Positions 7,710-16,499 of a stretch of 64,000 bases of DNA are shown here, in pieces. A model generated the notes under the pieces. That model was not told the DNA's origin. It did not search any database and saw only the letters and a program-made list of their open reading frames with translations. The DNA is from Actibacterium pelagium. Its GTDB lineage: Bacteria; Pseudomonadota; Alphaproteobacteria; Rhodobacterales; Rhodobacteraceae. Positions within the stretch are counted from its first letter, which is position 1; every line of letters starts with the position of its first letter. The stretch is taken from the NCBI RefSeq assembly GCF_002285415.1, contig NZ_NSBU01000004.1:62001-126000 (forward strand), given 5' to 3'. A program made the translations under genes and the position numbers.

Positions 7710-10700
7710 TTATTCCGCCGGGATGGCACCGACCTCTTCGGTCAGCGGATAGGGAAGCTTGTCCAGCATCTCTTTCGGGCAAACCTGAACAAAGTTGGCC
7801 TTCTCGGTATCCCAGTTCTGCAGGATCTCCAGCGCCTTGCGGCTGCGGCTTTCCTCGGCGTGGCGTTCGATCAGGGATTTCAGCTGATCTTCCCAATGCG
7901 CCACAGAAACCGGGCTGGTAACCAGCGTTTCCATGTTCATCATGTCCGCCGATTTGCCCTCGGGGTCATACAGGTAAGCCATGCCACCGGTCATACCCGC
8001 ACCGAAGTTGGCGCCGATATCACCCAGAATGACGGCCGTACCACCGGTCATGTACTCACAACCACAGGCACCACAACCCTCGACCACCACGGTCGCGCCA
8101 GAGTTCCGCACCGCGAAACGCTCGCCCGCGCGGCCAGCCGCAAACAGGTAACCGTCGGTCGCACCGTAAAGAACGGTGTTGCCGATGATGGTGTTGTCTG
8201 CCGCCACCAGCGGAGAGGCCATCGCAGGGCGCACCACAATGGTACCGCCCGACAGGCCCTTACCGACATAGTCGTTGGCGTCGCCCGACACTTCCAGTTT
8301 CAGACCCGGCGCCGCAAAGGCACCAAGCGACTGACCGGCAGAGCCCGTCAGTTTTACCGTCAGGTGATCGGGCTGCAGGTTGTTACGCATACCGAAGTTC
8401 TTGACGATGTGGCTAGAGGTCCGCGTGCCCACGGTCCGGTGCGTGTTCTGCACCGCGTAGGACAGCTGCATCTTCTCGCCTTCCTGAAGGAACCGAGCCG
8501 CGTCGCGCACGATCTCGGCGTCCAGAGTATCAGGCACCACGTTGCGCGGACGATCACGATCATAGGTGATCTCATGCGCGCCATCGACGGTGATCAACAG
8601 CGGGTTCAGGTCCAGATCATCCAGATGCGCCGAACCACGGCTGACCTGCGTCAGCAGATCGGCACGGCCAATGACCTCTTCCAGCGACCGGGCACCGATG
8701 GATGCCAGGATCTCGCGCACTTCCTGCGCGTAGAAGGTGATCAGGTTGACGACCTTGTCGGCGTTGCCGGTGAACTTTTCACGCAGGCGTTCGTCCTGCG
8801 TACAGACACCAACCGGGCAGGTGTTCGACTGGCACTGACGCACCATGATACAGCCCATCGCGATCAGCGCTGCGGTACCGATCCCGTATTCCTCGGCACC
8901 CATCATCGCAGCCATGACAATGTCACGACCGGTCCGCAGGCCACCGTCGGTCCGCAGGGTCACGCGTTCACGCAGGTTGTTCATTGCCAGAACCTGATGC
9001 GCCTCGGTCAGGCCCATCTCCCACGGCAGACCCGCGTATTTGATCGAGGTCGCAGGCGACGCTCCGGTACCACCGTTGTGGCCCGAGATCAGGATCACGT
9101 CGGCCTCGGCCTTCGCAACACCCGCCGCAATCGTCCCCACGCCGGACGAGGCCACCAGTTTCACGGTGACTTTGGCTTTGGGGTTGATCTGCTTGAGGTC
9201 ATAGATCAGCTGCGCCAGATCCTCGATCGAATAGATATCGTGGTGCGGCGGCGGCGAGATCAGGGTCACACCCTTGGTCGAGTGACGCAGCTTGGCGATC
9301 AGGTCGGTGACCTTCATGCCGGGCAGCTGGCCGCCCTCACCGGGTTTCGCACCCTGGGCAACTTTGATCTCCAGCTCTTCACAGTGCAGCAGGTATTCGG
9401 CGGTCACACCGAAACGACCCGAGGCCACCTGTTTGATCTTCGCCGAGGCATTATCGCCATTAGGTTCCGGGGTGAAATCATCGGGGCTTTCGCCGCCTTC
9501 ACCGGAATCCGACTTGGCGCCAATGCGGTTCATCGCGATCGACAGGGTGCGGTGTGCCTCTGGCGACAGGGCGCCAAGGGACATGCCCGGGGTCACGAAC
9601 CGCTTGCGGATCGCGGTGATGCTTTCCACCTCTTCCAGCGGGATCGACTTGCCCATCGGCTTGATGTCCAACAGGTCACGCAGGTGGATCGGCGGGTTCG
9701 CCCGCATCGCGGCCGAGAACTGCTGCCACATCTCGTAAGACGCATTGTTACAGGCAGCCTGCAGCATGTGCATGGTCTGCGCTTCCCAAGCGTGTTTCTC
9801 ACCCGAGCGGCGCGCCTTGTAGAAGCCACCGATCGGCAGGATGTCAGAACCCGACTTCCAGCCCTTGGCGTGGACTTCGACCAGCTTGTGCTGGATGCCC
9901 GCGATACCGATACCGGAAATACGCGAGTGCATGCCCGGGAAGAACTCGGCGCACATGGCGCGGCTCAGGCCGACGGCCTCGAAGTTCAGACCACCACGGT
10001 AAGACGAGATCACCGAGATACCCATCTTCGCCATGATCTTCAGCAGGCCCGCGTCGATCGACTTGCGATAACGCGCGACGTTCTCGGTCAGGGTGCCTTC
10101 CAGCAGGCCACGCTCGATCCGGTCGGCGAGGCTGTCTTCGGCCAGATAGGCGTTCACAACAGTCGCACCGGCGCCGATCAGAACCGCAAAGTAATGCGGG
10201 TCGATACATTCGGCGGAACGGACGTTCAGCGAACAGAACGTGCGCAGGCCCTTGCGGGTCAGCCAGCTGTGCACGGCCGAGGTCGCAAGGATCATCGGCA
10301 TCGGCACCTTGTCGGCGTTCTGATACTGGTCGGTCAGCACAAGGTGACCGGCCCCCGAACGCACGGCATCTTCGGCTTCCGAACGGATCCGCTCCAGCGC
10401 GACACGCAGGGCGCTTTCACCGGCAGAGGCGTCGAACGAACAGTCGATCTCGACCATCGGCGACTTGAAGCTTTCGACCATCTTCGCGAACTGGGCGTTG
10501 CCGACGAAGGGGCTTTCCAGAACGATGATCTCGGTCTGGTTGCTGTCCTCTTCCAGCACGTTCTTAAGGTTCCCGAACCGGGTCTTCAGCGACATCACGC
10601 GGTATTCACGCAACGAGTCGATCGGCGGGTTGGTCACCTGAGAGAAGTTCTGGCGGAAGAAGTGGCTCAGCGGGCGGTATTCCTTCGACAGAACCGCCGA

Positions 10701-12248
10701 CGGGGTGTCGTCACCCATCGAGGCAATCGCCTCTTTGCCATCCTCGGCCATCGGCGCAAGGATCTGCTCTAGCTCTTCGATCGAATAGCCGGCCGCGATC
10801 TGACGCTTGCGCAGTTCCTCACCGCGGAACATCGCGGTTTCGGTCACTTGGCTCAGCTCGTCTTCCAGATCGGTGATCTTACCGACCCATTCGCCGAACG
10901 GCTGGCTGGCGGCCAGCTTGTCCTTGATTTCAGTATCGCTGTAAATCTTGCCCTCGGCCATATCGACCGCGATCAACTGACCCGGACCAAGCGCGCCTTT
11001 CTTGCGCACGGTGGCCTCGTCGACCGGAACCATACCGGCCTCGGAACCCGCGATCAGCTGGCCGTCACCGGTGATGACATAGCGCATCGGGCGCAGACCG
11101 TTGCGGTCCAGACCCGCGCAGACCCAACGACCGTCGGTCATTGCCAGCGCAGCCGGGCCGTCCCACGGCTCCATCACAGAGTTGCAATAGGAATACATGT
11201 CAATCCACGCCTGCGGCAGGTCCACCGCTTGCTTGGACCAGCTTTCCGGCACCAGCATGGTCTTCGCCATCGGGGCCGAACGACCCGCGCGCACCATGAC
11301 CTCGAACACAGCGTCCAGCGCGGCCGAATCCGAAGACCCCTGCGGCACGATCGGCTTGATGTCTTCCGCCTTTTCCCCGAACGAGGCCGAGGCCATGCGG
11401 ATCTCGTGGCTTTTCATCCAGTTCAGGTTGCCCTTCAGCGTGTTGATCTCGCCGTTATGCGCCAACATGCGGAACGGCTGTGCCAGCCACCACTGCGGGA
11501 AGGTGTTGGTCGAATAGCGCTGGTGATAGATCGCAAAGGCCGATTCAAACCGCTCGTCCTTCAGGTCCGGATAGAACTCCGCGACCTGCTCGGCCAGCAT
11601 CATACCTTTGTAGATGATCGAGCGGCAGGACAGCGACGCCAGATACAGCTGGCCAATGCCCGCGGCAGCCGCGGCTTTTTCGATCCGGCGACGGATGACA
11701 TACAGCTCGCGCTCAAAAGTCTCTTCGTCGACACCTTTCGAGTTCGAGATCAGGATCTGCTCGATCTCGGGGCGGGTCGCGTTGGCTTTTTCTCCAAGGC
11801 AGGAAATATCCACCGGCACGTGGCGCCAGCCGTAAATGTAATAGCCCATGCGCAGCACTTCGGCTTCGACGATAGTCCGGCAGGTTTCCTGAGCACCGAA
11901 ATCGGTGCGCGGCAGGAAGACCTGACCAACAGCAATCAGCTGATCCATGTGCGGTTCGTGGCCGGTGCGACGGATCTGGTCATAGAAGAACGGAACCGGG
12001 ATCTGCACGTGGATACCTGCGCCGTCACCGGTCTTGCCGTCGGCGTCCACAGCACCACGGTGCCAGATCGCTTTCAGCGCGTTGATGCCGTTTTCAACAA
12101 CCTTGCGGCTGGGCTTGCCGTTCAGCGCAACAACCAGACCGACACCGCAGGACGAGTGTTCGTCATCTGCGCGGTACAGGCCCTGCTCGGCCATCAAGGC
12201 GCGGTTGGCTTCTTCCTGGGCAACCCAGGCTGCATCATATTTGGTCAT
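7710..12248 (-). CDS. gltB: Glutamate synthase (NADPH) large subunit
   Basis: Predicted 1512-residue large subunit of glutamate synthase, which transfers the amide of glutamine to 2-oxoglutarate using electrons from GltD. The N-terminal propeptide would be removed before C34 (HSSCGVG), the nucleophile of the class II glutaminase domain. The FMN/synthase domain includes the loops SGHNGGTGASP and RTDGGLRTGRD, the 3Fe-4S cysteines lie in CIMVRQCQSNTCPVGVC (~1133-1150), and the C-terminal GXGXG beta-helix follows. Length matches alphaproteobacterial GltB. The ATG has AGGGG upstream and overlaps the TGA of a 30-codon frame that begins in the 11-bp repeat array (12335-12373). Very long frames on the opposite strand here are shadows of its codon bias. 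Confidence 0.98.
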   Translation of the reverse strand: MTKYDAAWVAQEEANRALMAEQGLYRADDEHSSCGVGLVVALNGKPSRKVVENGINALKAIWHRGAVDADGKTGDGAGIHVQIPVPFFYDQIRRTGHEPHMDQLIAVGQVFLPRTDFGAQETCRTIVEAEVLRMGYYIYGWRHVPVDISCLGEKANATRPEIEQILISNSKGVDEETFERELYVIRRRIEKAAAAAGIGQLYLASLSCRSIIYKGMMLAEQVAEFYPDLKDERFESAFAIYHQRYSTNTFPQWWLAQPFRMLAHNGEINTLKGNLNWMKSHEIRMASASFGEKAEDIKPIVPQGSSDSAALDAVFEVMVRAGRSAPMAKTMLVPESWSKQAVDLPQAWIDMYSYCNSVMEPWDGPAALAMTDGRWVCAGLDRNGLRPMRYVITGDGQLIAGSEAGMVPVDEATVRKKGALGPGQLIAVDMAEGKIYSDTEIKDKLAASQPFGEWVGKITDLEDELSQVTETAMFRGEELRKRQIAAGYSIEELEQILAPMAEDGKEAIASMGDDTPSAVLSKEYRPLSHFFRQNFSQVTNPPIDSLREYRVMSLKTRFGNLKNVLEEDSNQTEIIVLESPFVGNAQFAKMVESFKSPMVEIDCSFDASAGESALRVALERIRSEAEDAVRSGAGHLVLTDQYQNADKVPMPMILATSAVHSWLTRKGLRTFCSLNVRSAECIDPHYFAVLIGAGATVVNAYLAEDSLADRIERGLLEGTLTENVARYRKSIDAGLLKIMAKMGISVISSYRGGLNFEAVGLSRAMCAEFFPGMHSRISGIGIAGIQHKLVEVHAKGWKSGSDILPIGGFYKARRSGEKHAWEAQTMHMLQAACNNASYEMWQQFSAAMRANPPIHLRDLLDIKPMGKSIPLEEVESITAIRKRFVTPGMSLGALSPEAHRTLSIAMNRIGAKSDSGEGGESPDDFTPEPNGDNASAKIKQVASGRFGVTAEYLLHCEELEIKVAQGAKPGEGGQLPGMKVTDLIAKLRHSTKGVTLISPPPHHDIYSIEDLAQLIYDLKQINPKAKVTVKLVASSGVGTIAAGVAKAEADVILISGHNGGTGASPATSIKYAGLPWEMGLTEAHQVLAMNNLRERVTLRTDGGLRTGRDIVMAAMMGAEEYGIGTAALIAMGCIMVRQCQSNTCPVGVCTQDERLREKFTGNADKVVNLITFYAQEVREILASIGARSLEEVIGRADLLTQVSRGSAHLDDLDLNPLLITVDGAHEITYDRDRPRNVVPDTLDAEIVRDAARFLQEGEKMQLSYAVQNTHRTVGTRTSSHIVKNFGMRNNLQPDHLTVKLTGSAGQSLGAFAAPGLKLEVSGDANDYVGKGLSGGTIVVRPAMASPLVAADNTIIGNTVLYGATDGYLFAAGRAGERFAVRNSGATVVVEGCGACGCEYMTGGTAVILGDIGANFGAGMTGGMAYLYDPEGKSADMMNMETLVTSPVSVAHWEDQLKSLIERHAEESRSRKALEILQNWDTEKANFVQVCPKEMLDKLPYPLTEEVGAIPAE

Positions 12249-12337
12249 ATCGTAACCCCTTCGTGGTGGGTCAGGGCTATTGCCCTATAAGAAATCTGTC
12301 TTTCGGATCGGGCCGCCTGCGGCTGCATTTTGGTCAT
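12245..12337 (-). CDS. Possible 30-codon leader cistron between the repeat array and gltB
   Basis: From the last ATG of the 11-bp array (12337) the frame reads M-T-K-M-Q-P-Q-A-A-R and continues for 30 codons without a stop, ending ...E-G-V-T-I, with TGA at 12247-12245 inside the gltB start region (ATGA). The frame is therefore placed exactly to hand terminating ribosomes to gltB. The peptide has no recognisable domain. Whether it is translated is unknown; the evidence is the precise overlap at both ends (ATGA with the preceding minicistron at 12334-12337, ATGA with gltB at 12245-12248). Confidence 0.35.
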   Translation of the reverse strand: MTKMQPQAARSERQISYRAIALTHHEGVTI

Positions 12338-12373
12338 ATGGGACTCATATGCAGGTCATATGCAGGTCATACG
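12335..12373 (-). repeat. Tandem 11-bp array (ATGACCTGCAT units), gltD-gltB copy
   Basis: On the plus strand CATATG occurs at 12335, 12346 and 12357 and CATACG at 12368, each exactly 11 bp apart. In the direction of gltD-gltB transcription this reads as ATGACCTGCAT twice, then ATGAGTCCCAT, then ATGACC. Each ATG opens a four-codon frame (M-T-C-I, M-T-C-I, M-S-P-I) whose TGA overlaps the next ATG. The first ATG (12370) lies 14 nt after the gltD stop. CATATG is self-complementary, so neighbouring units can also form 6-bp hairpins with 5-nt loops. A matching array lies at 19325-19363. Confidence 0.9.
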
Positions 12374-12384
12374 GCCCGATTTGC

Positions 12385-13818
12385 TTATTCTGCGGCGACT
12401 TTCGCGCTGGCGTTGAAGTCGTTCAGGATCGCCTCGGCGGCTTCGCGACCGTCACGGATCGCCCAGACAACCAGCGACGCACCGCGCACGATGTCACCCA
12501 CCGCGTAAACGCCATCCATCATGGTCTTGTGGGTGCCGAACTCTGCCTTGATCGTGCCCCAGCGGGTCACTTGCAGCTCGGGCTCGTTCCACAAGGTCGG
12601 CAGATCTTCGGGCTCAAAGCCCAGCGCCATGATGACCAGATCGGCCTCTTCGACGTAATCCGCCCCTTCGATGACTTCCGGCGACTGACGGCCCGACGCA
12701 TCCGGGGCGCCCAGGCGCATCTTCTGCACCATCACGCCGCTGACCGGATCACCGGTAAAGCCCTTGGGCGCCGACAGCCAGACGAATTCCACGCCTTCTT
12801 CTTCGGCGTTCTGGGTCTCGCGCTGCGAACCCGGCATGTTGGCCTTGTCGCGGCGGTACAGACATTTCACCGATGTCGCGCCCTGACGGATCGAGGTGCG
12901 CACGCAGTCCATCGCGGTGTCACCACCACCGATGACGACAACTTTCTTGCCCTCGGCGTTCAACTCGCCGCTGTCGAATTCTGGCACGGCGTCGCCAAAG
13001 CTCTTGCGGTTGGACGCGGTCAGGAAGTCGATCGCACGGACAACGCCCTTGGCGCCAACGCCCGGAGCATTCAGCCCACGCGACTTGTAAACGCCGGTCG
13101 CAATCAGCACAGCGTCATGTTTTTCCTTGATTTCCTGGAAGGTGATGTCTTCGCCCACGTTGCAGTTCTGAACGAACTCGACACCGCCTTTTTCCAGCTG
13201 CTCGATGCGCTGCATGACAACGGGCTTCTCCAGCTTGAAGCCGGGGATACCATAAGTCAGCAGGCCGCCCGCGCGGTCATAGCGGTCGTAAACGGTTACC
13301 TTCACACCCTGACGGCGCAGCGCATCCGCAGCGGCCAGGCCACCCGGGCCCGCGCCGATGATGCCAACGCTCTCGCTGCGCTCGGTTACCGGGGTGATCG
13401 CTTTCACCCAGCCCTTTTCCCACGCCAGATCGGTCAGGTACTTCTCGACCGAGCCGATGGTCACAGTGCCATGGCCGGACTGTTCGATGACGCAGTTGCC
13501 TTCGCACAGACGGTCCTGCGGACAAATGCGGCCACAGATTTCCGGGAAGGTGTTGGTCTGCTGGCTTGTTTCATAGGCCTCTTGCAGACGGCCCTGCGCA
13601 GTCAGGCGCAGCCAGTCGGGGATGTTGTTGTGCAGCGGGCAATGTGCCTGGCAGTACGGAACACCACACTGAGAGCAACGGCTGGCCTGCTCTTCAGCCT
13701 TGGCTTCTGCATAGCCAGCATAAATCTCATCGAAATCCTGGGCCCGCACATCTGCAGCACGTTTCTCGGGCATCTGCCGATCCACGTCCACAAATTGCAG
13801 CATCTTTTCCTTCGCCAT
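12385..13818 (-). CDS. gltD: Glutamate synthase (NADPH) small subunit
   Basis: Predicted 477-residue flavoprotein that takes electrons from NADPH to GltB. N-terminal cysteines for the 4Fe-4S clusters are in CSQCGVPYCQAHCP (~41-54) and CGRICPQDRLCEGNC (~95-109). FAD binding is at GIIGAGPGGLAAADALR (~150-166) and NADPH binding at VVIGGGDTAMDCVRT (~293-307). Length is standard. It is the first gene of the gltD-gltB pair, preceded by an AT-rich intergenic region shared with uppP. The ATG (13818) follows GGGAATCCACC. Confidence 0.97.
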   Translation of the reverse strand: MAKEKMLQFVDVDRQMPEKRAADVRAQDFDEIYAGYAEAKAEEQASRCSQCGVPYCQAHCPLHNNIPDWLRLTAQGRLQEAYETSQQTNTFPEICGRICPQDRLCEGNCVIEQSGHGTVTIGSVEKYLTDLAWEKGWVKAITPVTERSESVGIIGAGPGGLAAADALRRQGVKVTVYDRYDRAGGLLTYGIPGFKLEKPVVMQRIEQLEKGGVEFVQNCNVGEDITFQEIKEKHDAVLIATGVYKSRGLNAPGVGAKGVVRAIDFLTASNRKSFGDAVPEFDSGELNAEGKKVVVIGGGDTAMDCVRTSIRQGATSVKCLYRRDKANMPGSQRETQNAEEEGVEFVWLSAPKGFTGDPVSGVMVQKMRLGAPDASGRQSPEVIEGADYVEEADLVIMALGFEPEDLPTLWNEPELQVTRWGTIKAEFGTHKTMMDGVYAVGDIVRGASLVVWAIRDGREAAEAILNDFNASAKVAAE

Positions 13819-14041
13819 GGTGGATTCCCTTGGTATTTTCTAATTCGAGCCTGTCTTACTCGCCCCGCAGATAGATAAAAAGACAGCAACACTGACCTAT
13901 TTTGAAGAAAGCTCACGCTACGGCAAACAAAATTGGCGGAAAATCTCCAAAAATAAGTCACATATACTTACCTATATTCAATCTTTTCTATATTTTTCAT
14001 TGCGTTAGGATAGCTCCACCCAAAACTCACTAGGCGTGAAT
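13819..14041. promoter_or_regulatory. AT-rich divergent promoter region of gltD and uppP
   Basis: This 223-bp gap separates two divergent genes and is clearly richer in A/T than its surroundings, especially 13955-14005. It must contain promoters in both directions. I see no convincing -35/-10 pair or known operator; an imperfect dyad around CATATACTTACCTATATTC (13970-13988) is the only symmetric-looking sequence. Confidence 0.4.
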
Positions 14042-14845
14042 ATGTCTCTGGCCCACCTGCTTCTTGTTGCGATTATTCAGGGACTTACCGAGTTTCTGCC
14101 GGTGTCCTCGTCCGGGCACCTGATTCTCTTGCCGAATCTCACCGGGCTTCAGGATCAGGGACAGGTGATTGATGTCGCGGTTCACGTAGGCACCCTGTTC
14201 GCTGTGGTCCTTTATTTTTGGCGAGACGTGCAGCTGGCGCTTTTCGGCCTGCCCCGGCTTTTGCAGGGCAAGCTGGATACCCAAGGGGCCAAGCTCGCCT
14301 TTTTGCTGATCATCGCCACGATCCCCGTGGTTCTGTTCGGCCTGTTCCTGAAAGTGACCGGCCTGGACGATGCCATGCGCTCTGTCGCGGTGATTGGCTG
14401 GACGATGCTGGGCTTCGGTCTGGTTCTGTACTGGACGGACCAGAAGGGCGGACAAGACCTTACAGCACCAGACTGGTCGCTGCGCCACGCCGTGATCATG
14501 GGGCTATGGCAGGCAATTGCGCTGATCCCCGGCACGTCGCGTTCGGGCATTACGATTTCTGGAGCCCGGCTGCTAGGCTATGCGCGAGCGGATGCGGCGA
14601 AGCTGGCGATGCTGATGTCGATCCCAACGATCATGGCCTCGGGCACATTGCTTGCGGCAGAGGTTGCCGCCACCGCTGATGCCGCTGCGGCCCGCGATGG
14701 GGCGATTGCCGCCGTCTTTGCCTTTGGCGCGGCCTTGCTGGCGCTGACCCTGATGATGCGCCTGCTTCGCAGCATCAGCTTTACGCCTTACGTGATCTAC
14801 CGTGTTGCGCTTGGGATTGTGCTGCTGGTCATCGCCTACAGCTAA
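14042..14845 (+). CDS. uppP: Undecaprenyl-diphosphatase UppP (BacA)
   Basis: Integral-membrane phosphatase of 267 residues that recycles undecaprenyl pyrophosphate for peptidoglycan and other envelope polymers. Family motifs are QGLTEFLPVSSSGHL (~12-26, with the catalytic Glu and Ser) and PGTSRSG (~163-169, the phosphate-binding Arg). About eight hydrophobic segments are visible. I chose ATG 14042; a GTG two codons upstream (14036) is an alternative. It is a single-gene unit with a strong terminator right after the stop. Confidence 0.95.
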   Translation: MSLAHLLLVAIIQGLTEFLPVSSSGHLILLPNLTGLQDQGQVIDVAVHVGTLFAVVLYFWRDVQLALFGLPRLLQGKLDTQGAKLAFLLIIATIPVVLFGLFLKVTGLDDAMRSVAVIGWTMLGFGLVLYWTDQKGGQDLTAPDWSLRHAVIMGLWQAIALIPGTSRSGITISGARLLGYARADAAKLAMLMSIPTIMASGTLLAAEVAATADAAAARDGAIAAVFAFGAALLALTLMMRLLRSISFTPYVIYRVALGIVLLVIAYS

Positions 14846-14849
14846 AGAA

Positions 14850-14874
14850 AAACCCGGGCGTCTGGCCCGGGTTT
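14850..14874. terminator. Bidirectional terminator between uppP and the NDUFA9-like gene
   Basis: AAACCCGGGC (14850-14859) and GCCCGGGTTT (14865-14874) form a perfect 10-bp stem with a 5-nt loop directly after the uppP stop. Both sides carry A/T runs, so it can serve both converging genes. Confidence 0.85.
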
Positions 14875-14896
14875 GTCATTCGGTGTTTCAGATCTG

Positions 14897-15880
14897 TCAG
14901 ACCTTCAGGTTCTTACCCGACGCCGTGATGTCATCGTACTGGCCCTGCGGGCGGAAGCGCCACAGATACTCGCGGATCACGGCGGGATAGGCGGTGGGCT
15001 TGATGCCCAGATCGGCCAGCCCCTTGGTGCCTTCGGACACGACATTGTCCTGCTTCAGCGACTTCACCTGATCCTTGGTCAGGATGCCGTTCTTGAACAG
15101 GCCAACCGTAACAGCCGAAGCAAAGTCCAGCACACCTGCCAGAATGTTGGCCGCGAAGAACGGAAGATTCAGGATAAGGCGACGACGATAGATCGCGGCT
15201 AGCATGCCCTGCATCAACTCGCGGAAGGTTTCCACGTCGGGGCCGCCCAGCTCGTAAACACCCGGGGCGGCCTCGCCCAGAACGCCCTTCTCGGCTGCTT
15301 CGGCAACGTTATCGACATAGACCGGCTGGAACTTGGTATCCGCGCCGACCAGCGGCAGAACCGGGCCCAGCTTCGACATGGTCGCGAAACGGTTGAAGAA
15401 ACCGTCTTCCTGACCAAAGATCACCGACGGGCGCAGGATCACAGCATTCGGGAAGCTTGCAAGGATCGCCGCTTCGCCTTCGGCCTTGGTGCGCTGATAG
15501 ATGCTGTCGCTTTCGGCATCAGCGCCAATGGCAGAGATGTGGACCAACTGGCCAACACCTTGTGCCGCGGCCAGACGTGCGACGCGCTCTGCGCCTTCGA
15601 CCTGTACAGCTTCAAAGTTGTTCTTGCCGCCCTTGTCGAAGGTTCCCACGCAGTTCACCACCGCATCTGCACCCTGCATCGCCAAGGCGACCGAGGCATC
15701 ATCGCGGATGTTGCACAGAACCGGCTCTACCTGACCAACAGCGCCGTAAGGTTTGACGTGCATCGCCTCGTTCGGACGGCGCACAGCGACGCGCACGCGC
15801 CAGCCCTGTTTCGCCATGCGACGCGCGATATAACGCCCCACGAATCCCGATCCGCCGTAGATGGTTACCAGCTTGGCCAT
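14897..15880 (-). CDS. NAD(P)-binding protein of the NDUFA9 / complex I accessory type
   Basis: Atypical short-chain dehydrogenase-like protein of 327 residues. The N-terminus is a clean Rossmann loop, VTIYGGSGFVGRYIARRMAK (~4-23), and the middle holds ISAIGADAESDSIYQRTKAEGE, in which a Tyr-x-x-x-Lys pair is replaced by the YQRTK arrangement common in the NDUFA9-like family. Relatives are related to the 39-kDa complex I subunit; quinone or NADPH structural roles are proposed there. The start is fixed by a perfect AGGAGG seven bases upstream of ATG 15880; the longer frame lacks one. Confidence 0.8.
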   Translation of the reverse strand: MAKLVTIYGGSGFVGRYIARRMAKQGWRVRVAVRRPNEAMHVKPYGAVGQVEPVLCNIRDDASVALAMQGADAVVNCVGTFDKGGKNNFEAVQVEGAERVARLAAAQGVGQLVHISAIGADAESDSIYQRTKAEGEAAILASFPNAVILRPSVIFGQEDGFFNRFATMSKLGPVLPLVGADTKFQPVYVDNVAEAAEKGVLGEAAPGVYELGGPDVETFRELMQGMLAAIYRRRLILNLPFFAANILAGVLDFASAVTVGLFKNGILTKDQVKSLKQDNVVSEGTKGLADLGIKPTAYPAVIREYLWRFRPQGQYDDITASGKNLKV

Positions 15881-16029
15881 TGCGATGCCTCCTCGAACCC
15901 TAAGTTTCCCTGCTTCAATACCGCCAGCATCCGTATCAAACAAGCGGATATCAAAGAAGTTGCAGATTCGGACAAAAGGTCGCTTGACACCCCCCGCAGC
16001 CAGCCATAAATACCGGCTCCACGACACCT

Positions 16030-16116
16030 GCCCAGGTGGCGGAATTGGTAGACGCGCTAGCTTCAGGTGCTAGTGTCCGTATGGACGTGGAGGTTCGAGT
16101 CCTCTCCTGGGCACCA
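16030..16116 (+). tRNA. tRNA-Leu (anticodon CAG)
   Basis: An 87-nt gene with acceptor arm GCCCAGG / CCTGGGC, D-arm GGCGGAATTGGTAGACGC, anticodon arm CTAGC / GCTAG with loop TTCAGGT (anticodon CAG at 16064-16066), a long variable arm typical of leucine tRNAs, the TTCGAGT T-loop and an encoded CCA end. Confidence 0.97.
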
Positions 16117-16499
16117 TTCTTCTCTCATGACAGTTTAAATGACCTAAAGCAGGCACATGAGAGTGATTCCGGCGTAAATAATCCTCGAAAACTAGCTGAT
16201 TGCTTGTGATTCACCCTTAGGGAATCACGCGCGCCCCGAAGACACCGCCCCGAGTCGCATCAGACATGCGAGTCGCGGCGAGTTGCTCGGCTGTCCCAAA
16301 GGTGCGTCCCCAGAGCAGATTCGGAACTGTTTTCAACTGAAGAAGACAATCAAGACAGCAGTAAGAGCGCACACCAAGGTGAATGCGCATCAGTGCATCT
16401 GGACGGATCAACAGGATTCGACCATAAATCCCCGGCAGCGCTAACATAAAGAATGCAGGCCCAACCACTGACCCGGGCTCAGAACAGGCGACTCAAACC
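16117..16499. other. 383-bp region after tRNA-Leu without a convincing gene
   Basis: There is no recognisable gene. A minus-strand frame of 83 codons (16217-16468, GTG start) has no ribosome-binding site I trust and no familiar motif. Two dyads are present: TCTCATG...CATGAGA just behind the tRNA (16123 to ~16165) and a hairpin GTGATTC / GAATCAC at 16206-16228, which overlaps the end of that frame. The region could be a degraded gene or an old integration scar at the tRNA, but no direct repeat of the tRNA 3' end was seen. Confidence 0.4.

Noticed and set aside
7704-10772. A 1022-codon plus-strand frame opposite gltB
   Set aside because: Composition rich in R/H/Q/D without domains; it lies fully antisense to a certain gltB and is explained by the codon bias of GC-rich DNA.
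10848-12290. Another long plus-strand frame opposite gltB
   Set aside because: Same antisense shadow; no motif, no ribosome-binding site.
12335-12373. Reading the 11-bp arrays as a CRISPR
   Set aside because: Units are 11 bp, contiguous and without spacers; only four units each.
12280-13878. 532-codon plus-strand frame opposite gltD that runs through the repeat array
   Set aside because: Antisense shadow of gltD; crosses the array only because its stops fall in other frames.
16217-16468. 83-codon minus-strand frame behind the tRNA
   Set aside because: GTG start without ribosome-binding site, no motif, ends within a hairpin; left as part of an unannotated region.
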